A stretch of DNA of 55,597 nt from Gemmatimonadota bacterium (GTDB taxonomy: Bacteria; Gemmatimonadota; Gemmatimonadetes; Gemmatimonadales; GWC2-71-9), in the NCBI GenBank assembly GCA_003222135.1, contig QHUM01000069.1:1-55597 (forward strand), in the 5' to 3' direction. Positions within the stretch are counted from its first letter, which is position 1. Each line of letters begins with the position of its first letter. Positions 1 to 9,530 of this stretch are shown here, piece after piece. Position numbers and translations under genes: made by a program. The notes beneath the pieces are model-generated. The model saw nothing but the letters and a program-made list of their open reading frames with translations. It made no database searches and was not told the origin of the DNA.

Positions 1-1
1 G

Positions 2-2602
2 ATCGCCGCGGCGACCTCGTGGACCTTGAGCACCACCGCGGGGACCAACACGCTGACCGCGACGGCGTCGGGCCTCACCGGGAGCCCGGTGACGTTCACG
101 GCGCAGGGCACGGCGGGCGCGGCGGCGCGGCTCGTCCTCACGACGCCACCCTCGGCGACGGCGCGGAGCGGCGCGCCGCTGGCCCAGCAGCCGGTGGTCC
201 AGTTACAGGATGCCAACGGCAACCCGGTCAACCAGGCTGGCGTGCTGGTCACGGCCACGCCGAGCCCGGCGGGCGCGACGGCGAGCAACAATACGGCCAC
301 GACGGGACCGACCGGGGCGGCCACGTTCAGCGGGTTGACGCTCACCGGCACCGCCGCGAGCTACACGCTGAGCTTCGGTGGCACGGGGATCACGCCGGTC
401 AGCTCGGGCGCGATCGCCCTCAGCGCCGGTGCGGCGGCGTCGATCGCCGCCAATGGCGGGGGGACGTCGGCGCCGGCGGGCACCGCGGTCAGCCCGCCGC
501 CTTCGGTGATCGTCAAGGACGGGAGCGGTAATCTGGTGGCCGGCGTGGCGGTGACGTTCGCCGCGTCGACTGGCGGCAGCGTGACCGGCGCGAACCAGAC
601 GACTGGCACCGACGGGATCGCGACGGTGGGGAGCTGGACGCTCGCGGCCACGGCGGGGGCCAACACGCTCACCGCGACGGCCGCGGGCCTGACGGGGAGT
701 CCGGTGACGTTCACGGCGCAGGGCACGGCGGGCACGGCGACGCGGCTCGCGCTCACCACGCCGCCACCGAGCACGGCGCGGAGCGGCGCGGCGCTGGCGC
801 CGCAGCCGGTGCTGCAGTTGCAGGACGCGAACGGGAACGCCGTGAGTGCAGGCAACGTGGTCGTGACGGCGACGCCCAGCCCGGCGGGGGCCACGGCGAG
901 CAACAATACGGCCACCACGACATCGAATGGGGTCGCGACGTTCAGCGGGCTCACGCTCACGGGCACGGTGGGGAGCTACACGCTGAGCTTCGGTGCCACG
1001 GGGCTCACCCCAGCCAGCTCCGGGCCGATCGCGCTCAGCGCCGGCGACGCGGCGTCGATCGCCGCCAATGGCGGGGGGACGTCGGCGCCGGCGGGGACCG
1101 CGGTCACCCCGCCGCCGTCGGTCATCGTAAGGGACGCAAGCGGCAACCTGGTGTCCGGGGTCGCGGTGACGTTCACCGCGTCGAGTGGGGGCAGCGTGAC
1201 CGGCGCGAACCCGATGACTGGCGCCGACGGGATCGCGACGGTGGGGAGCTGGACGCTCGCGGCCACGGCGGGGGCCAACACGCTCACCGCGACCGCGGCA
1301 GGGTCGGGAATCAGCGGCAATCCGGTGACGTTCACGGCCACGGGAACGGTAGGCCCCGTATCCGCCACGACATCGACGGTCGAGGCGGCGCCGGCCTCTA
1401 TCCCGGCCGGGTCGGGCACGAGCACGATCACGGTCACGGCGCGGGATGCGGCAGGCAATCCGATCGGGGGGGCGGGCGTGATGCTGACGGCCACGGGCGG
1501 AACCGGGAACACACTCGCACCGGCCACCGGCACCACGGACCCGACGACGGGCGTCCTGACTGCCACGTTCAGCTCGACCAGCGCCGGGGCGAAATCGATC
1601 TCGGCGATCATCAACAGCGTGGCGATCACCCAGACTGCGCCGGTAACGGTGACGGCCGGGGCGGCAACCCAGATCGCCGCTAACGGCCAGACCAGCTGGA
1701 CCGCCACCGTGGGCACGGCGGTGACGCCGCCACCAGCGGTGATCGTGCGCGATCAGTTCAATAATCCGGTGACGGGAGTCGCGGTGACGTTCGCGGTCAC
1801 CTCCGGCGCCGGCGCGGTGGATCCGGCGACGGTGACCACCGGCAGCGACGGCGTGGCGACCGTGCGGTCGTGGACTGTGGGACTCGTACCGGGGAACAAC
1901 ACGCTGGCCGCAACGGCGTCCGGACTCACCGGCAGCCCCGTCACGTTCACTGCAACGGGCACCGTCGCGCCGGCGAGCAGCACGCAATCGCGCGTGACGG
2001 CGCAGCCGGCGACTATCCCGGCGAGCACAGGCTCGAGTGCCTCGACGCTCACCGTCACCGCGCTCGACGCGTTCGGGAACCCGGTGCCCGGCGCGACAGT
2101 GGCGTTGGACGCGAGCGGGACCGGCAACACGCTCACGCAACCGGCCGCCACGACGGACGCGACCGGCCAGGTCACGGGCGCGCTCAGTTCAACCAGGGCG
2201 GAGACGAAGACAGTTACGGCCACGCTGAACGGCACGCTGGCACTGGTGCAAACGCCGACGGTCGTGGTGCTTCCCGGTCCGGCGACGGCGTTCAGTTTCA
2301 CGGTGCAGCCGAGTAACACGGTGCTGCTCGACAGGATCACGCCTCCGGTGCGGGTCACGGCGTTCGACGCGTTCGGCAACACGGCTGCCGGCTTCGCGGA
2401 CAAGGTGACCCTCGCCATCGGCACGGATCCGAGCTTACTTGGGGCGCACCTCGGCGGGACCACGACGGTTCCCGCGGTCTCGGGCGTGGCGATCTTCGAC
2501 GACCTGAGCATCGACCAACTCGGCCGCGGTTACACGCTCGTGGCGAGTGCGCCGGGGATCAACGCGACGAGCGCGCCGTTCAACATCACGCTGCTACCGT
2601 AG
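2..2602 (+). CDS. Large Ig-like (Big_1/invasin-type) repeat surface protein, 5' truncated
   Basis: The reading frame is open to the left edge, and the first residues (ATSWTL) match an internal repeat, so the gene starts outside the window; 866 codons are visible. The protein is Thr/Ala/Gly/Ser-rich, almost free of Cys, and made of tandem Ig-like modules with the recurring pattern VxDxxGNxVxGVxVTFxA. Such folds are typical of invasin or filamin-like bacterial surface proteins. A two-domain unit of 205 residues (615 bp) is repeated almost exactly: about 107-721 and again from 722. The last modules (after about 1340) are more diverged. No membrane anchor is visible at the C-terminus, so secretion or anchoring must be specified upstream. 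The role (adhesion, surface layer or structural) is inference. The frame and repeats are clear; the function is not. Confidence 0.85.
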   Translation: MAAATSWTLSTTAGTNTLTATASGLTGSPVTFTAQGTAGAAARLVLTTPPSATARSGAPLAQQPVVQLQDANGNPVNQAGVLVTATPSPAGATASNNTATTGPTGAATFSGLTLTGTAASYTLSFGGTGITPVSSGAIALSAGAAASIAANGGGTSAPAGTAVSPPPSVIVKDGSGNLVAGVAVTFAASTGGSVTGANQTTGTDGIATVGSWTLAATAGANTLTATAAGLTGSPVTFTAQGTAGTATRLALTTPPPSTARSGAALAPQPVLQLQDANGNAVSAGNVVVTATPSPAGATASNNTATTTSNGVATFSGLTLTGTVGSYTLSFGATGLTPASSGPIALSAGDAASIAANGGGTSAPAGTAVTPPPSVIVRDASGNLVSGVAVTFTASSGGSVTGANPMTGADGIATVGSWTLAATAGANTLTATAAGSGISGNPVTFTATGTVGPVSATTSTVEAAPASIPAGSGTSTITVTARDAAGNPIGGAGVMLTATGGTGNTLAPATGTTDPTTGVLTATFSSTSAGAKSISAIINSVAITQTAPVTVTAGAATQIAANGQTSWTATVGTAVTPPPAVIVRDQFNNPVTGVAVTFAVTSGAGAVDPATVTTGSDGVATVRSWTVGLVPGNNTLAATASGLTGSPVTFTATGTVAPASSTQSRVTAQPATIPASTGSSASTLTVTALDAFGNPVPGATVALDASGTGNTLTQPAATTDATGQVTGALSSTRAETKTVTATLNGTLALVQTPTVVVLPGPATAFSFTVQPSNTVLLDRITPPVRVTAFDAFGNTAAGFADKVTLAIGTDPSLLGAHLGGTTTVPAVSGVAIFDDLSIDQLGRGYTLVASAPGINATSAPFNITLLP
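107..1340 (+). repeat. Two tandem ~615-bp intragenic repeats
   Basis: Copy 1 (about 107-721) and copy 2 (from 722) inside the Ig-like protein are nearly identical over long stretches: both contain SIAANGGGTSAPAGTAV, TATPSPAGATASNNTAT and ANTLTATAAG. Each unit encodes two Ig-like domains. Such close copies can recombine and change the repeat number. Confidence 0.75.
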
Positions 2603-2763
2603 CGTGGCACGTGTGACGGGGATCACCGGAGTGCCGCGCCCTCCTAGTTCGTAGCCCGCCCGCGTGTTGCGACGACGCCACGCCGCCGCCCCGCGCGGTG
2701 CTTGGACCCGAATCGGTACGCACTTTGCAGACCCTACCCCAGGTCCACTCAGACTTTGTGCGT

Positions 2764-4176
2764 ATGCCCCGGGGGATCCACAGATCGCGCAGCCGGCCTG
2801 TCACCAGACGGTGGGCGATGGGAGCGGCGGCGTCTGTCCTGGCCCTCCTGCTGACTACCTGCAAACTCGATAAGCTGATCAGCAAACCCCCGTCCACCGC
2901 GGCCCTCACCGTGGCACCGGGGCGCGTCCGTGTCAGCGTACCGATGGGTAGCTCCGCGCCGCAGCTCGACAACCTGACTCTCTCCAACACAGGCACGGGT
3001 AGGCTGTCCTGGAATGTGAGCCTCGATTCGGGGGGCACGTGGCTCGACGTCACGCCGAAGTCCGGGACGACGCCGTCGCAGGTGCAGGTGCAGCTCGACC
3101 CAGCGGGGCTCGCCGCGGGCGCGTACCACGGTGTGATCGTCGTATCCGCGGAGCAGGCGGTGGGCGGTCCGGCACGCGTGCCGGTGGATTTGGTCGTCGC
3201 CGCCGGGACGCCGCCCCCGGCGACCCATCTCGGGTTCAGCGTGCCGCCCAGCAACACGCAGGTCGGGGCGACGATCACGCCGGCTGTGAAGGTCAATGCG
3301 CTCGACGCGTCGGAAAACCGGGTCGCGACCTTCACAGGAGCGATCACGCTCGCCCTGAGCGCGAACCAGGGTGGCGGCACCTTGTCGGGCGGCGGTTCCG
3401 TGAACGCGGTGAACGGCGCGGCGACGTTCAGCGGGCTGAGCATCGATAGGGCGGGGAACGGCTATACCCTGATAGCTACGGCGGGACAGCTCACCGACGC
3501 GACGAGCGATCCGTTCGATATCACGGCTGCTCCGCCGCCCCCGCCGCCCCCGCCGCCACCACCGCCTCCGCCACCACCCCCGACGAACAAGCCACCCGTG
3601 GCGGCGTTCTCGTCGAGCTGCAACAACCTGGCATGCGGCTTCACCAGCACGAGCAGCGACCCGGACGGCTCGATCGCCGGGTACAGCTGGGCGTTTGGCG
3701 ATGGCAACACGGCGACGGTGCAGAACCCGTCGCACACGTACGGCGCCGGCGGCACGTACCCGGTGACGCTCACCGTCACCGACAACCAGAATGCGACAGG
3801 GTCCGTGTCGCATGACGTGAGCGTGAGCGCGCCCCCGCCGCCCCCGCCGCCTCCACCACCACCGCCGCCGCCACCACCGCCGCCGCCGCCACCGCCGACG
3901 TACCATCCGCCCAGCGTCAGTGTGAGCGGCGGGACGGTGGTAGCGGGGCTGCTGTACCAGTTGAGCGCGTCCTTCACGGACCAGGACGGTGACGGACCGT
4001 GGAGCTACAGCATCGACTGGGGCAACGGATCCGAGAGTGGCTCGACCTCGAGCCAGGGCTCGATCAGCGCGACGCACACGTACCTGCTGCCAGGCAGTTA
4101 CCACATCCGAGTGACGGTGACGGACAGCCACGGCCTCTCGGGCTCGGGTGAGGCGACGCTCACGGTCATTTTGTGA
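2764..4176 (+). CDS. Exported BACON/Ig-like/PKD protein with polyproline linkers
   Basis: From ATG 2764 the product is 470 aa; an in-frame GTG at 2698 would add 22 residues, but the ATG gives a better signal peptide (basic stretch, then ASVLALLLTTC). The Cys suggests a lipoprotein, although Thr at -1 departs from the usual G/A/S. Order of domains: a BACON-like domain (ends with the pattern GAYHGVIVVSA), one filamin-like Ig module, a polyproline linker, a classic PKD domain (YSWAFGDG, HTY, YPVTLTVTD), a second polyproline linker and a PKD-like C-terminal domain. BACON and PKD folds are usually found in extracellular carbohydrate-binding or surface proteins; no catalytic domain is visible. Its stop overlaps the GTG start of the next, paralogous gene (GTGA at 4173), so the pair is probably translationally coupled. 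Confidence 0.75.
   Translation: MPRGIHRSRSRPVTRRWAMGAAASVLALLLTTCKLDKLISKPPSTAALTVAPGRVRVSVPMGSSAPQLDNLTLSNTGTGRLSWNVSLDSGGTWLDVTPKSGTTPSQVQVQLDPAGLAAGAYHGVIVVSAEQAVGGPARVPVDLVVAAGTPPPATHLGFSVPPSNTQVGATITPAVKVNALDASENRVATFTGAITLALSANQGGGTLSGGGSVNAVNGAATFSGLSIDRAGNGYTLIATAGQLTDATSDPFDITAAPPPPPPPPPPPPPPPPPTNKPPVAAFSSSCNNLACGFTSTSSDPDGSIAGYSWAFGDGNTATVQNPSHTYGAGGTYPVTLTVTDNQNATGSVSHDVSVSAPPPPPPPPPPPPPPPPPPPPPPTYHPPSVSVSGGTVVAGLLYQLSASFTDQDGDGPWSYSIDWGNGSESGSTSSQGSISATHTYLLPGSYHIRVTVTDSHGLSGSGEATLTVIL
3534..3900 (+). repeat. Two polyproline-coding CCN tracts
   Basis: Near-pure CCG/CCA/CCC tracts at about 3534-3582 and 3832-3897 encode runs of 17 to 22 prolines that separate the Ig-like, PKD and PKD-like domains. 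They are microsatellite-like at DNA level, but the period is three, so length changes keep the frame. Confidence 0.85.
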
Positions 4177-6890
4177 GGGCGCGTGACCTGACCCGCACGG
4201 GGGCGTGCGCGCTCGCCGCCCTGCTGGCCACCTGCAAGATCGACAAGCTGACCAAGGATCCTCCGCCCGTCCCCACGCTGTCGGTGGCGCCGGGTCGAGT
4301 GCTCGACAGTGCCGCCGTGGGGAGCACTGCGCTGCTGGTAGACAGCATCGCGCTGTCCAGTACCGGGGCGGGCGCGCTGACGTGGAGTGCGAGCGTACGA
4401 TCGGGCGGCGCATGGCTCGACGTCACTCCCAAGACCGGCACGACCCCGGCGCGCGTGCACGTGCACCTGAACCCTGCCGGGCTCGATCCCGGCGTGTACC
4501 AGGACACGGTCGTCGTGTCGGCCGGCCAGGCGGTGGGGAGCCCGGCACGCGTCGCTGTGGATTTGGTCGTCGCGGGGAGCGGCCCACCGCCCGATCCGCC
4601 CGCTGCGCTGGCACAGTTCCAGAGCGACGGCGCCACGGCGGTCGCGCCGGGCGGGATCGTGACGAGCCGGTCCGTCGTCTTCAAGGCGACCGTATCGGGT
4701 CCGGCGGGCGGCTCAGCGATACGCCTCGAGGTCGAGGTCGCGCCGGTCGGAAGCGCCTTCACCGGCGCCGTGAGCGGCTCAGGCGCCGCCGTGGCGAGCG
4801 GCGGCACCGCCAGCGCCACCGTCGGCGGCCTGAGCGACGCCACGGCGTATCACTGGCAGGCGCGGACCGTCGACCAGGGAGGTGGCACGAGCGGCTGGGT
4901 GGCGTACGGCGGCAACGCCGAAACGGACCCGGACTTCCGCGTCGCGCTCGCCGGCAGCCAACTCGTCTTCACCGTGCAGCCCGGTAACACCACGGCGGGG
5001 GCTCCGATCGCGCCGGCGGTGCGGGTGACCGCGCAGGATCCCCAGGGAAACACGGTGACGAGCTTCACCGGCGACGTCGTGATGACGTTCGGGACGAACA
5101 CGCACGGCGGTGCGCTGGCCGGCATTAAGACCGTTGCCGCGGTCGCGGGGGTGGCGACCTTCGCGGACCTCTCCATCGACAAGGCGGGCGCGGGCTACAC
5201 GCTGCAGGCCACGGCGGGATCGCTCACGGCTGTGAGCAGCGCCTTCACGATCGCTCCAGCCGCAGCGGCCAAGCTGGCGTTTACGGTACAGCCGAGTCCC
5301 GCGCAGGCCGGGGCGACGATCACCCCGGCAGTGAGGGTGATCGCGCGCGACGCCTTCGGCAACACCGCGACGGGGTTCACGGGAAGTGTGGCGCTCGCGA
5401 TCGGGACGAACCCGTCGGGCGGCGTGCTGCACGGTACGATCCCCGTCGCCGCGGCGGCTGGCGTCGCGAGCTTCGCCGATTTGAGCATCGACAAGGCGGG
5501 GACCGGATACACGCTCACGACGAGCTCGGGGCAGCTCACGACGGCGACGAGCAACCCGTTCAACATCACCCCACCGCCGCCACCGCCGCCACCGCCCGCG
5601 ACGCATCTCGGATTCACAGCGCAGCCGAGCACGACCCAGGCCGGCGCGACGATGGCGCCCGTGACGGTGGCCGCGCTCGATGCCGCGGGGGGCACCGTCA
5701 CGAGCTTCACCGGAAACGTCACGCTGGCGATCGGGACGAACCCGAGCGGGGGGACGCTGACCGGTGGGGGGCCCGTGGCGGCGGTGAGCGGCGTGGCGAC
5801 GTTCACTGCGCTGAAGATCGACAAGGCGGGCACGGGCTACACGCTGACGGCGAGCTCCGGAACGCTCACGGGCGGGCCGAGCAGCGCGTTCAACATCACC
5901 GCACCGCCACCACCACCACCGCCGCCACCGCCGCCGCCACCACCGCCGCCGCCGCCCGCGACCCACCTCGGGTTCCGCCAGCAGCCGACGAGCACTGAGA
6001 CGGGCGCGGCGATCACACCGGCCGTCACCGTGGCTGCGCTCGATGCCGCCGGGAACACGGTGACGGGCTTCACCGGGAACGTGACGCTGGCGATCGGGAC
6101 GAACCCGAGTGGGGGGACCCTGACCGGTGGGGGACCGGTGGCGGCGGTGAGCGGCGTGGCGACGTTCGCGAGTCTCAAGATCGACAAAGCGGGGACGGGC
6201 TACACGCTGACGGCGACCTCCGGAACGCTCACGGGCGGGCCGAGCAGCACGTTTGCCATCACGGCGCCACCACCACCACCACCGCCGCCGCCACCACCGC
6301 CGCCACCACCGAACCAGCCGCCCACGGCTGCGTTCACGTCGAGCTGCACCTATCTCGCCTGCAGCTTCACCGACGGCAGCAGCGATCCGGATGGCTCCGT
6401 CGTCGGCTGGAGCTGGCGCTTCGGGGACAACGGGGTGGCGAGCACCAAGAACCCGAGCCACACCTACGGGGTGGCGGGGACCTACACCGTCCAGCTCACG
6501 GTGACGGATGACAAGGGCGCGCCTGGCAGCACGTCGCAGTCGCTCACCGTGTCGGCGCCACCGCCACCACCGCCACCACCACCACCACCACCGCCTCCGC
6601 CGCCACCGCCGCCGCCCAATCAGGCGCCCAGCGTGAACGCCGGTGGCAACCAGACCGTGGTGCTCGGCGCGCTCTACTCGCTCAACGCGTCATTCACCGA
6701 TCCGGACAACGGGCCGTGGCACTGGACGGTGAGCTGGGGCGACGGCACGTCCAGCAGCGGCAACGCCTCGAGCCCGGGCTCGATCAGCCCCACGCACACC
6801 TACATCCTGGGCAACTTCACGATCACGGTGACGGTGACGGACAGCCGTGATGCCGTGGGCTCGGATTCCAAAGTGCTCACGGTGCTGTAA
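4173..6890 (+). CDS. Exported multi-domain Ig/PKD protein with polyproline linkers (paralogue of upstream gene)
   Basis: 905 aa from GTG 4173, which overlaps the upstream stop by four bases. The N-terminus is a short signal peptide ending in LLATC followed by KIDKL; the upstream paralogue has TTC followed by KLDKL, so the two share an exported N-terminus. Order: BACON-like domain (to about residue 130), a fibronectin-III-like domain (AYHWQARTVD), four filamin-like Ig modules each containing the pattern LxIDKAGxGYTL, then PKD and PKD-like domains. Polyproline runs separate the last blocks. Ig modules 3 and 4 (about 5610-5905 and 5960-6265) are nearly identical in DNA, which suggests recent duplication. 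No enzyme domain is visible. Surface display or polysaccharide binding is inferred from the fold types. Confidence 0.8.
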   Translation: MRARDLTRTGACALAALLATCKIDKLTKDPPPVPTLSVAPGRVLDSAAVGSTALLVDSIALSSTGAGALTWSASVRSGGAWLDVTPKTGTTPARVHVHLNPAGLDPGVYQDTVVVSAGQAVGSPARVAVDLVVAGSGPPPDPPAALAQFQSDGATAVAPGGIVTSRSVVFKATVSGPAGGSAIRLEVEVAPVGSAFTGAVSGSGAAVASGGTASATVGGLSDATAYHWQARTVDQGGGTSGWVAYGGNAETDPDFRVALAGSQLVFTVQPGNTTAGAPIAPAVRVTAQDPQGNTVTSFTGDVVMTFGTNTHGGALAGIKTVAAVAGVATFADLSIDKAGAGYTLQATAGSLTAVSSAFTIAPAAAAKLAFTVQPSPAQAGATITPAVRVIARDAFGNTATGFTGSVALAIGTNPSGGVLHGTIPVAAAAGVASFADLSIDKAGTGYTLTTSSGQLTTATSNPFNITPPPPPPPPPATHLGFTAQPSTTQAGATMAPVTVAALDAAGGTVTSFTGNVTLAIGTNPSGGTLTGGGPVAAVSGVATFTALKIDKAGTGYTLTASSGTLTGGPSSAFNITAPPPPPPPPPPPPPPPPPPATHLGFRQQPTSTETGAAITPAVTVAALDAAGNTVTGFTGNVTLAIGTNPSGGTLTGGGPVAAVSGVATFASLKIDKAGTGYTLTATSGTLTGGPSSTFAITAPPPPPPPPPPPPPPPNQPPTAAFTSSCTYLACSFTDGSSDPDGSVVGWSWRFGDNGVASTKNPSHTYGVAGTYTVQLTVTDDKGAPGSTSQSLTVSAPPPPPPPPPPPPPPPPPPPPNQAPSVNAGGNQTVVLGALYSLNASFTDPDNGPWHWTVSWGDGTSSSGNASSPGSISPTHTYILGNFTITVTVTDSRDAVGSDSKVLTVL
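5568..6617 (+). repeat. Four polyproline-coding CCN tracts and a duplicated Ig module
   Basis: CCN tracts lie at about 5568-5598, 5899-5959, 6265-6312 and 6556-6617. Between them two Ig modules share long identical DNA stretches (for example around 5730-5800 and 6090-6160), including the codons for LAIGTNPSGGTLTGGGPVAA. The arrangement looks like duplication of a module together with its proline linker. Confidence 0.8.
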
Positions 6891-6905
6891 GGAGGGGTCT
6901 GCCGG

Positions 6906-7946
6906 TCACAGCAACCCGCCGCGCCGCAGCTTCCCCAGTTGATCGTACCGCGTGTCGTGCGCCGCCAGCACCTCGGCGGGCGATACCGTCGCCACGCCCA
7001 GCTTGCCGACCTCGACGCCGGCGGCGTAGTTCGCCACCTGCGCGGCCTCGCGCACCGACGCGCCCGCGGCGAGCGCGGCGCCGACCCACGCCGTGACCGT
7101 GTCGCCCGCGCCGGAGACGTCGAACACCTCACGCGCCATCGTGGGGATGCGGTGGATCTGCTTGTCCTTCGTGAACAGCACCATGCCCTCGGCGCCGAGC
7201 GTGAGCAGCAGGTTGTCTACGCCGAGCTTGTCGAGCGAGGTGGGCAGCGCGTCGGGGCGGTCCAAGTCGAGTGTCGCGCCCATCGCCTGCTCCAGCTCGC
7301 GCCGGTTCGGCTTGAACACGGTGGCGCCGGGATAGGCGAAGAAGTTCTTGAACTTGGGGTCCACCACGGTCGGCACGCTGCGCTTCTTGGCGAGCGACAT
7401 GGCGAGCTCGATCACCACCGGCGTCAACGTCCCCTTGTTGTAATCCTCGATCAGCAACGCGTCGGCGTCCGCCATGGCGCGTTGCAGCTTGGCGGCGAGC
7501 TGCTCTTCGGTGCGGGGCGGGATCGGGTCCTCCACTTCTTCGTCGATTCGCACCACCTGCTGGCCGCGTGCCGTGACGCGCGTCTTGGACGTCGTGGGTC
7601 GCGCGGCCGCGACGACGATGTGCTCGTCCAACAGGCGATTTTGCGCCAGCTCGGCGCGGAACGAGTCACCGCGCGGGTCGTCGCCGATCACCGCGACGAG
7701 CCGGCACTCGGCGCCGATCGCCGCCACGTTCGCCGCCACGTTGGCCGCGCCGCCCAACGCGGTACGTCGCGCGCGCACCGTCACCACCGGGACGGGCGCC
7801 TCGGGCGAGATGCGCTCGGCGTCCCCCTCGAGATACACGTCGAGCATCGCGTCGCCCACTACGACGATGCGACGCGCGGCCATCTTGCCGAACAGCCCCT
7901 CCAGGTGGTCGCGCGTGGGGCGGGGCTCGGGCGTGGGGGTTTTCAA
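6906..7946 (-). CDS. hldA: D-glycero-beta-D-manno-heptose-7-phosphate kinase (PfkB family)
   Basis: 346 aa, a single PfkB/ribokinase-type kinase domain that matches the kinase half of bifunctional HldE/RfaE. N-terminal GDAMLDVYLEGDAERISPEA and GGAANVAANVAAIGAE are the sugar-binding and dimer motifs; DVSGAGDT near residue 280 carries the anion hole and catalytic Asp. In the ADP-heptose pathway this enzyme phosphorylates heptose-7-phosphate at C1 for LPS inner core. No nucleotidyltransferase domain is fused, so a separate HldC-type enzyme should be encoded elsewhere. It is the last gene of a minus-strand run behind two Wzi-like proteins, only 16 nt after the nearer one, consistent with an envelope-polysaccharide operon. 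Confidence 0.88.
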   Translation of the reverse strand: MKTPTPEPRPTRDHLEGLFGKMAARRIVVVGDAMLDVYLEGDAERISPEAPVPVVTVRARRTALGGAANVAANVAAIGAECRLVAVIGDDPRGDSFRAELAQNRLLDEHIVVAAARPTTSKTRVTARGQQVVRIDEEVEDPIPPRTEEQLAAKLQRAMADADALLIEDYNKGTLTPVVIELAMSLAKKRSVPTVVDPKFKNFFAYPGATVFKPNRRELEQAMGATLDLDRPDALPTSLDKLGVDNLLLTLGAEGMVLFTKDKQIHRIPTMAREVFDVSGAGDTVTAWVGAALAAGASVREAAQVANYAAGVEVGKLGVATVSPAEVLAAHDTRYDQLGKLRRGGLL

Positions 7947-7962
7947 CTGATGGTGCCGCGCG

Positions 7963-9480
7963 TCATGGCAGCGCTCCCCCCCACCCGAAGCGGTAGGTGA
8001 TTCCGAGCGACCCGACGAATCGCGTGCGCGTTCGTCCCGTCACGTGCGCGTCGTTGCTGACGTGATGCAGGCCGGCGTCGAATTTCACACCCAGGTGCGC
8101 GCCCGGCGTGTAGCTCCCCGACAGCGCGGCGCGCAGCGTGCGCTCGACGACGCCCTGGAAGATCGTCGCCGTGGTCGGATAGGCGGCGACGGTGGGGTGT
8201 GGCAGGCGCGGGTCGCCCTCTCCCTGGCGCAGCAGCGTCAGCTCCGGCGTCACGAGCAGGCCGGAGCGCGGCAACAGGCCGAGTGTGAACGTCACCTGAT
8301 CGTAGTCGTCGAAGTTGCGGCCCGTGCCGAGGAAGTGGTAGAGCGGCACCTGGAGGTTGTCCTCGTTGCGGTACACGAGGTTCGAGACGCGCGTGTAGAA
8401 CAGCGTCCACGCCGCTCCGCTTCCCACCCGTCCCTTTGCACCCGCCGTAAGCGCATAGCTGATCGGCTTCTTGTCGGCCGATGCCTTGCGGTCGACCTGG
8501 ATGTCGTCGAGCATCAGCTGCCCGAACAGGGTGGCGTCGCCGCGTCGCTCGAAGTCGAGGCCGACGAAGCTGTTCACGTTCGTGCCGGTGTTCAGCTGCT
8601 CCAGCAGTCCCAGGTTCATGATATTGAGGTACCACGGCTCGAACTCGCGGTCCGCCCCCGAGAGCACCGACCCCTCCCACAGCGCGAACGACCACTCGTC
8701 CGCGGGCCTGAGCCATAGCCGGTGCTGCGTCATGTAGCGGTGCACCCGGGCGCCGGTCGAGTCGCGGTCGTCGAGCTGGGTGGCGATCGCCTGGAGCTGC
8801 ACGCGGCTGGTGCCGAGCGCGATGCCCAGGTGATCGAGCCCGTACGGGTTGGCGGAGAGGAGGAGGCCCTGCACGACGCTCGGGCCCCAGTTGCGATCGA
8901 GCCTGCCGAAGAACACCTCGCCGAAGCGCCACTGGGCGCTCACGTACGATTCGGCCGTGCGGCCGGCGACCGTACGGTCCTTCTTGCCGAACCAGTCGGG
9001 GTCATACTTGAGCCGCGTGTCGAAGTAGGGATGCGTCACGGCGACCACCGGCCCGAAATCGAGCTGTAACGCAAGGCCGCCGTTCACGTAGCCGTGCTTC
9101 GGCCCGGCGGCGCGCGGACCCGCGGAATCGACCGCTGCCAGCGGGTCGCGCTTGGCGTAGGTTGCGGCGGCGACCCCCAGGCTGCCGTCCACGCGGTAGT
9201 GCGACCCTTCCGCTCCTTGCTCGCTCGTGAACGCGGCGAGCAGCCGGCGCACGGTCTCGGTGACCGCGCCGCTCGTGGTGAGGGTGTCGACGGCGTGTAG
9301 GACGCGCACCAGGTCCGCTTCCCGCAGCGGACGGGTGAGCGGAGTGGGGTCGGCCAGGACGCCGCTGGCGATCAGGTGCTCGACGTACGGCATCGCCCAA
9401 TGATCGAGCGGCACGTACGCCGACGCCTGCTGGCCCGCCAGCGGGCCCGCACACAGCACGAGCAGCAGCAGGGCGCGCAT
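7963..9480 (-). CDS. Capsule-assembly Wzi-family outer-membrane protein (copy A)
   Basis: 505 aa with a signal peptide (MRALLLLVLCAGPLAG, cleavage near GQQA). A conserved N-terminal segment follows (WAMPYVEHLIASGVLADP, then TRPLREADLV), then a long run of alternating polar and hydrophobic beta-strands. This is the pattern of the Wzi capsule-assembly family, which in E. coli forms an outer-membrane barrel that holds capsule at the surface. NWGPS and the segment TNVNSFVG are shared with the adjacent upstream copy, so the two arose by tandem duplication. Co-directional with hldA. The exact polysaccharide ligand cannot be told from sequence. Confidence 0.78.
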   Translation of the reverse strand: MRALLLLVLCAGPLAGQQASAYVPLDHWAMPYVEHLIASGVLADPTPLTRPLREADLVRVLHAVDTLTTSGAVTETVRRLLAAFTSEQGAEGSHYRVDGSLGVAAATYAKRDPLAAVDSAGPRAAGPKHGYVNGGLALQLDFGPVVAVTHPYFDTRLKYDPDWFGKKDRTVAGRTAESYVSAQWRFGEVFFGRLDRNWGPSVVQGLLLSANPYGLDHLGIALGTSRVQLQAIATQLDDRDSTGARVHRYMTQHRLWLRPADEWSFALWEGSVLSGADREFEPWYLNIMNLGLLEQLNTGTNVNSFVGLDFERRGDATLFGQLMLDDIQVDRKASADKKPISYALTAGAKGRVGSGAAWTLFYTRVSNLVYRNEDNLQVPLYHFLGTGRNFDDYDQVTFTLGLLPRSGLLVTPELTLLRQGEGDPRLPHPTVAAYPTTATIFQGVVERTLRAALSGSYTPGAHLGVKFDAGLHHVSNDAHVTGRTRTRFVGSLGITYRFGWGGALP

Positions 9481-9530
9481 CGAGGAGCGCGCAAATTGCG
9501 GGGGCCGCCCCCGTCCCGCAACGGGTGGGC

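Noticed and set aside
2749..4413. Long minus-strand open frame (about 554 codons) opposite the polyproline genes
   Set aside because: Arg/Gly-rich shadow of the GC-rich + strand genes; no signal peptide, motif or ribosome binding site. The same holds for the other long antisense frames in the window.
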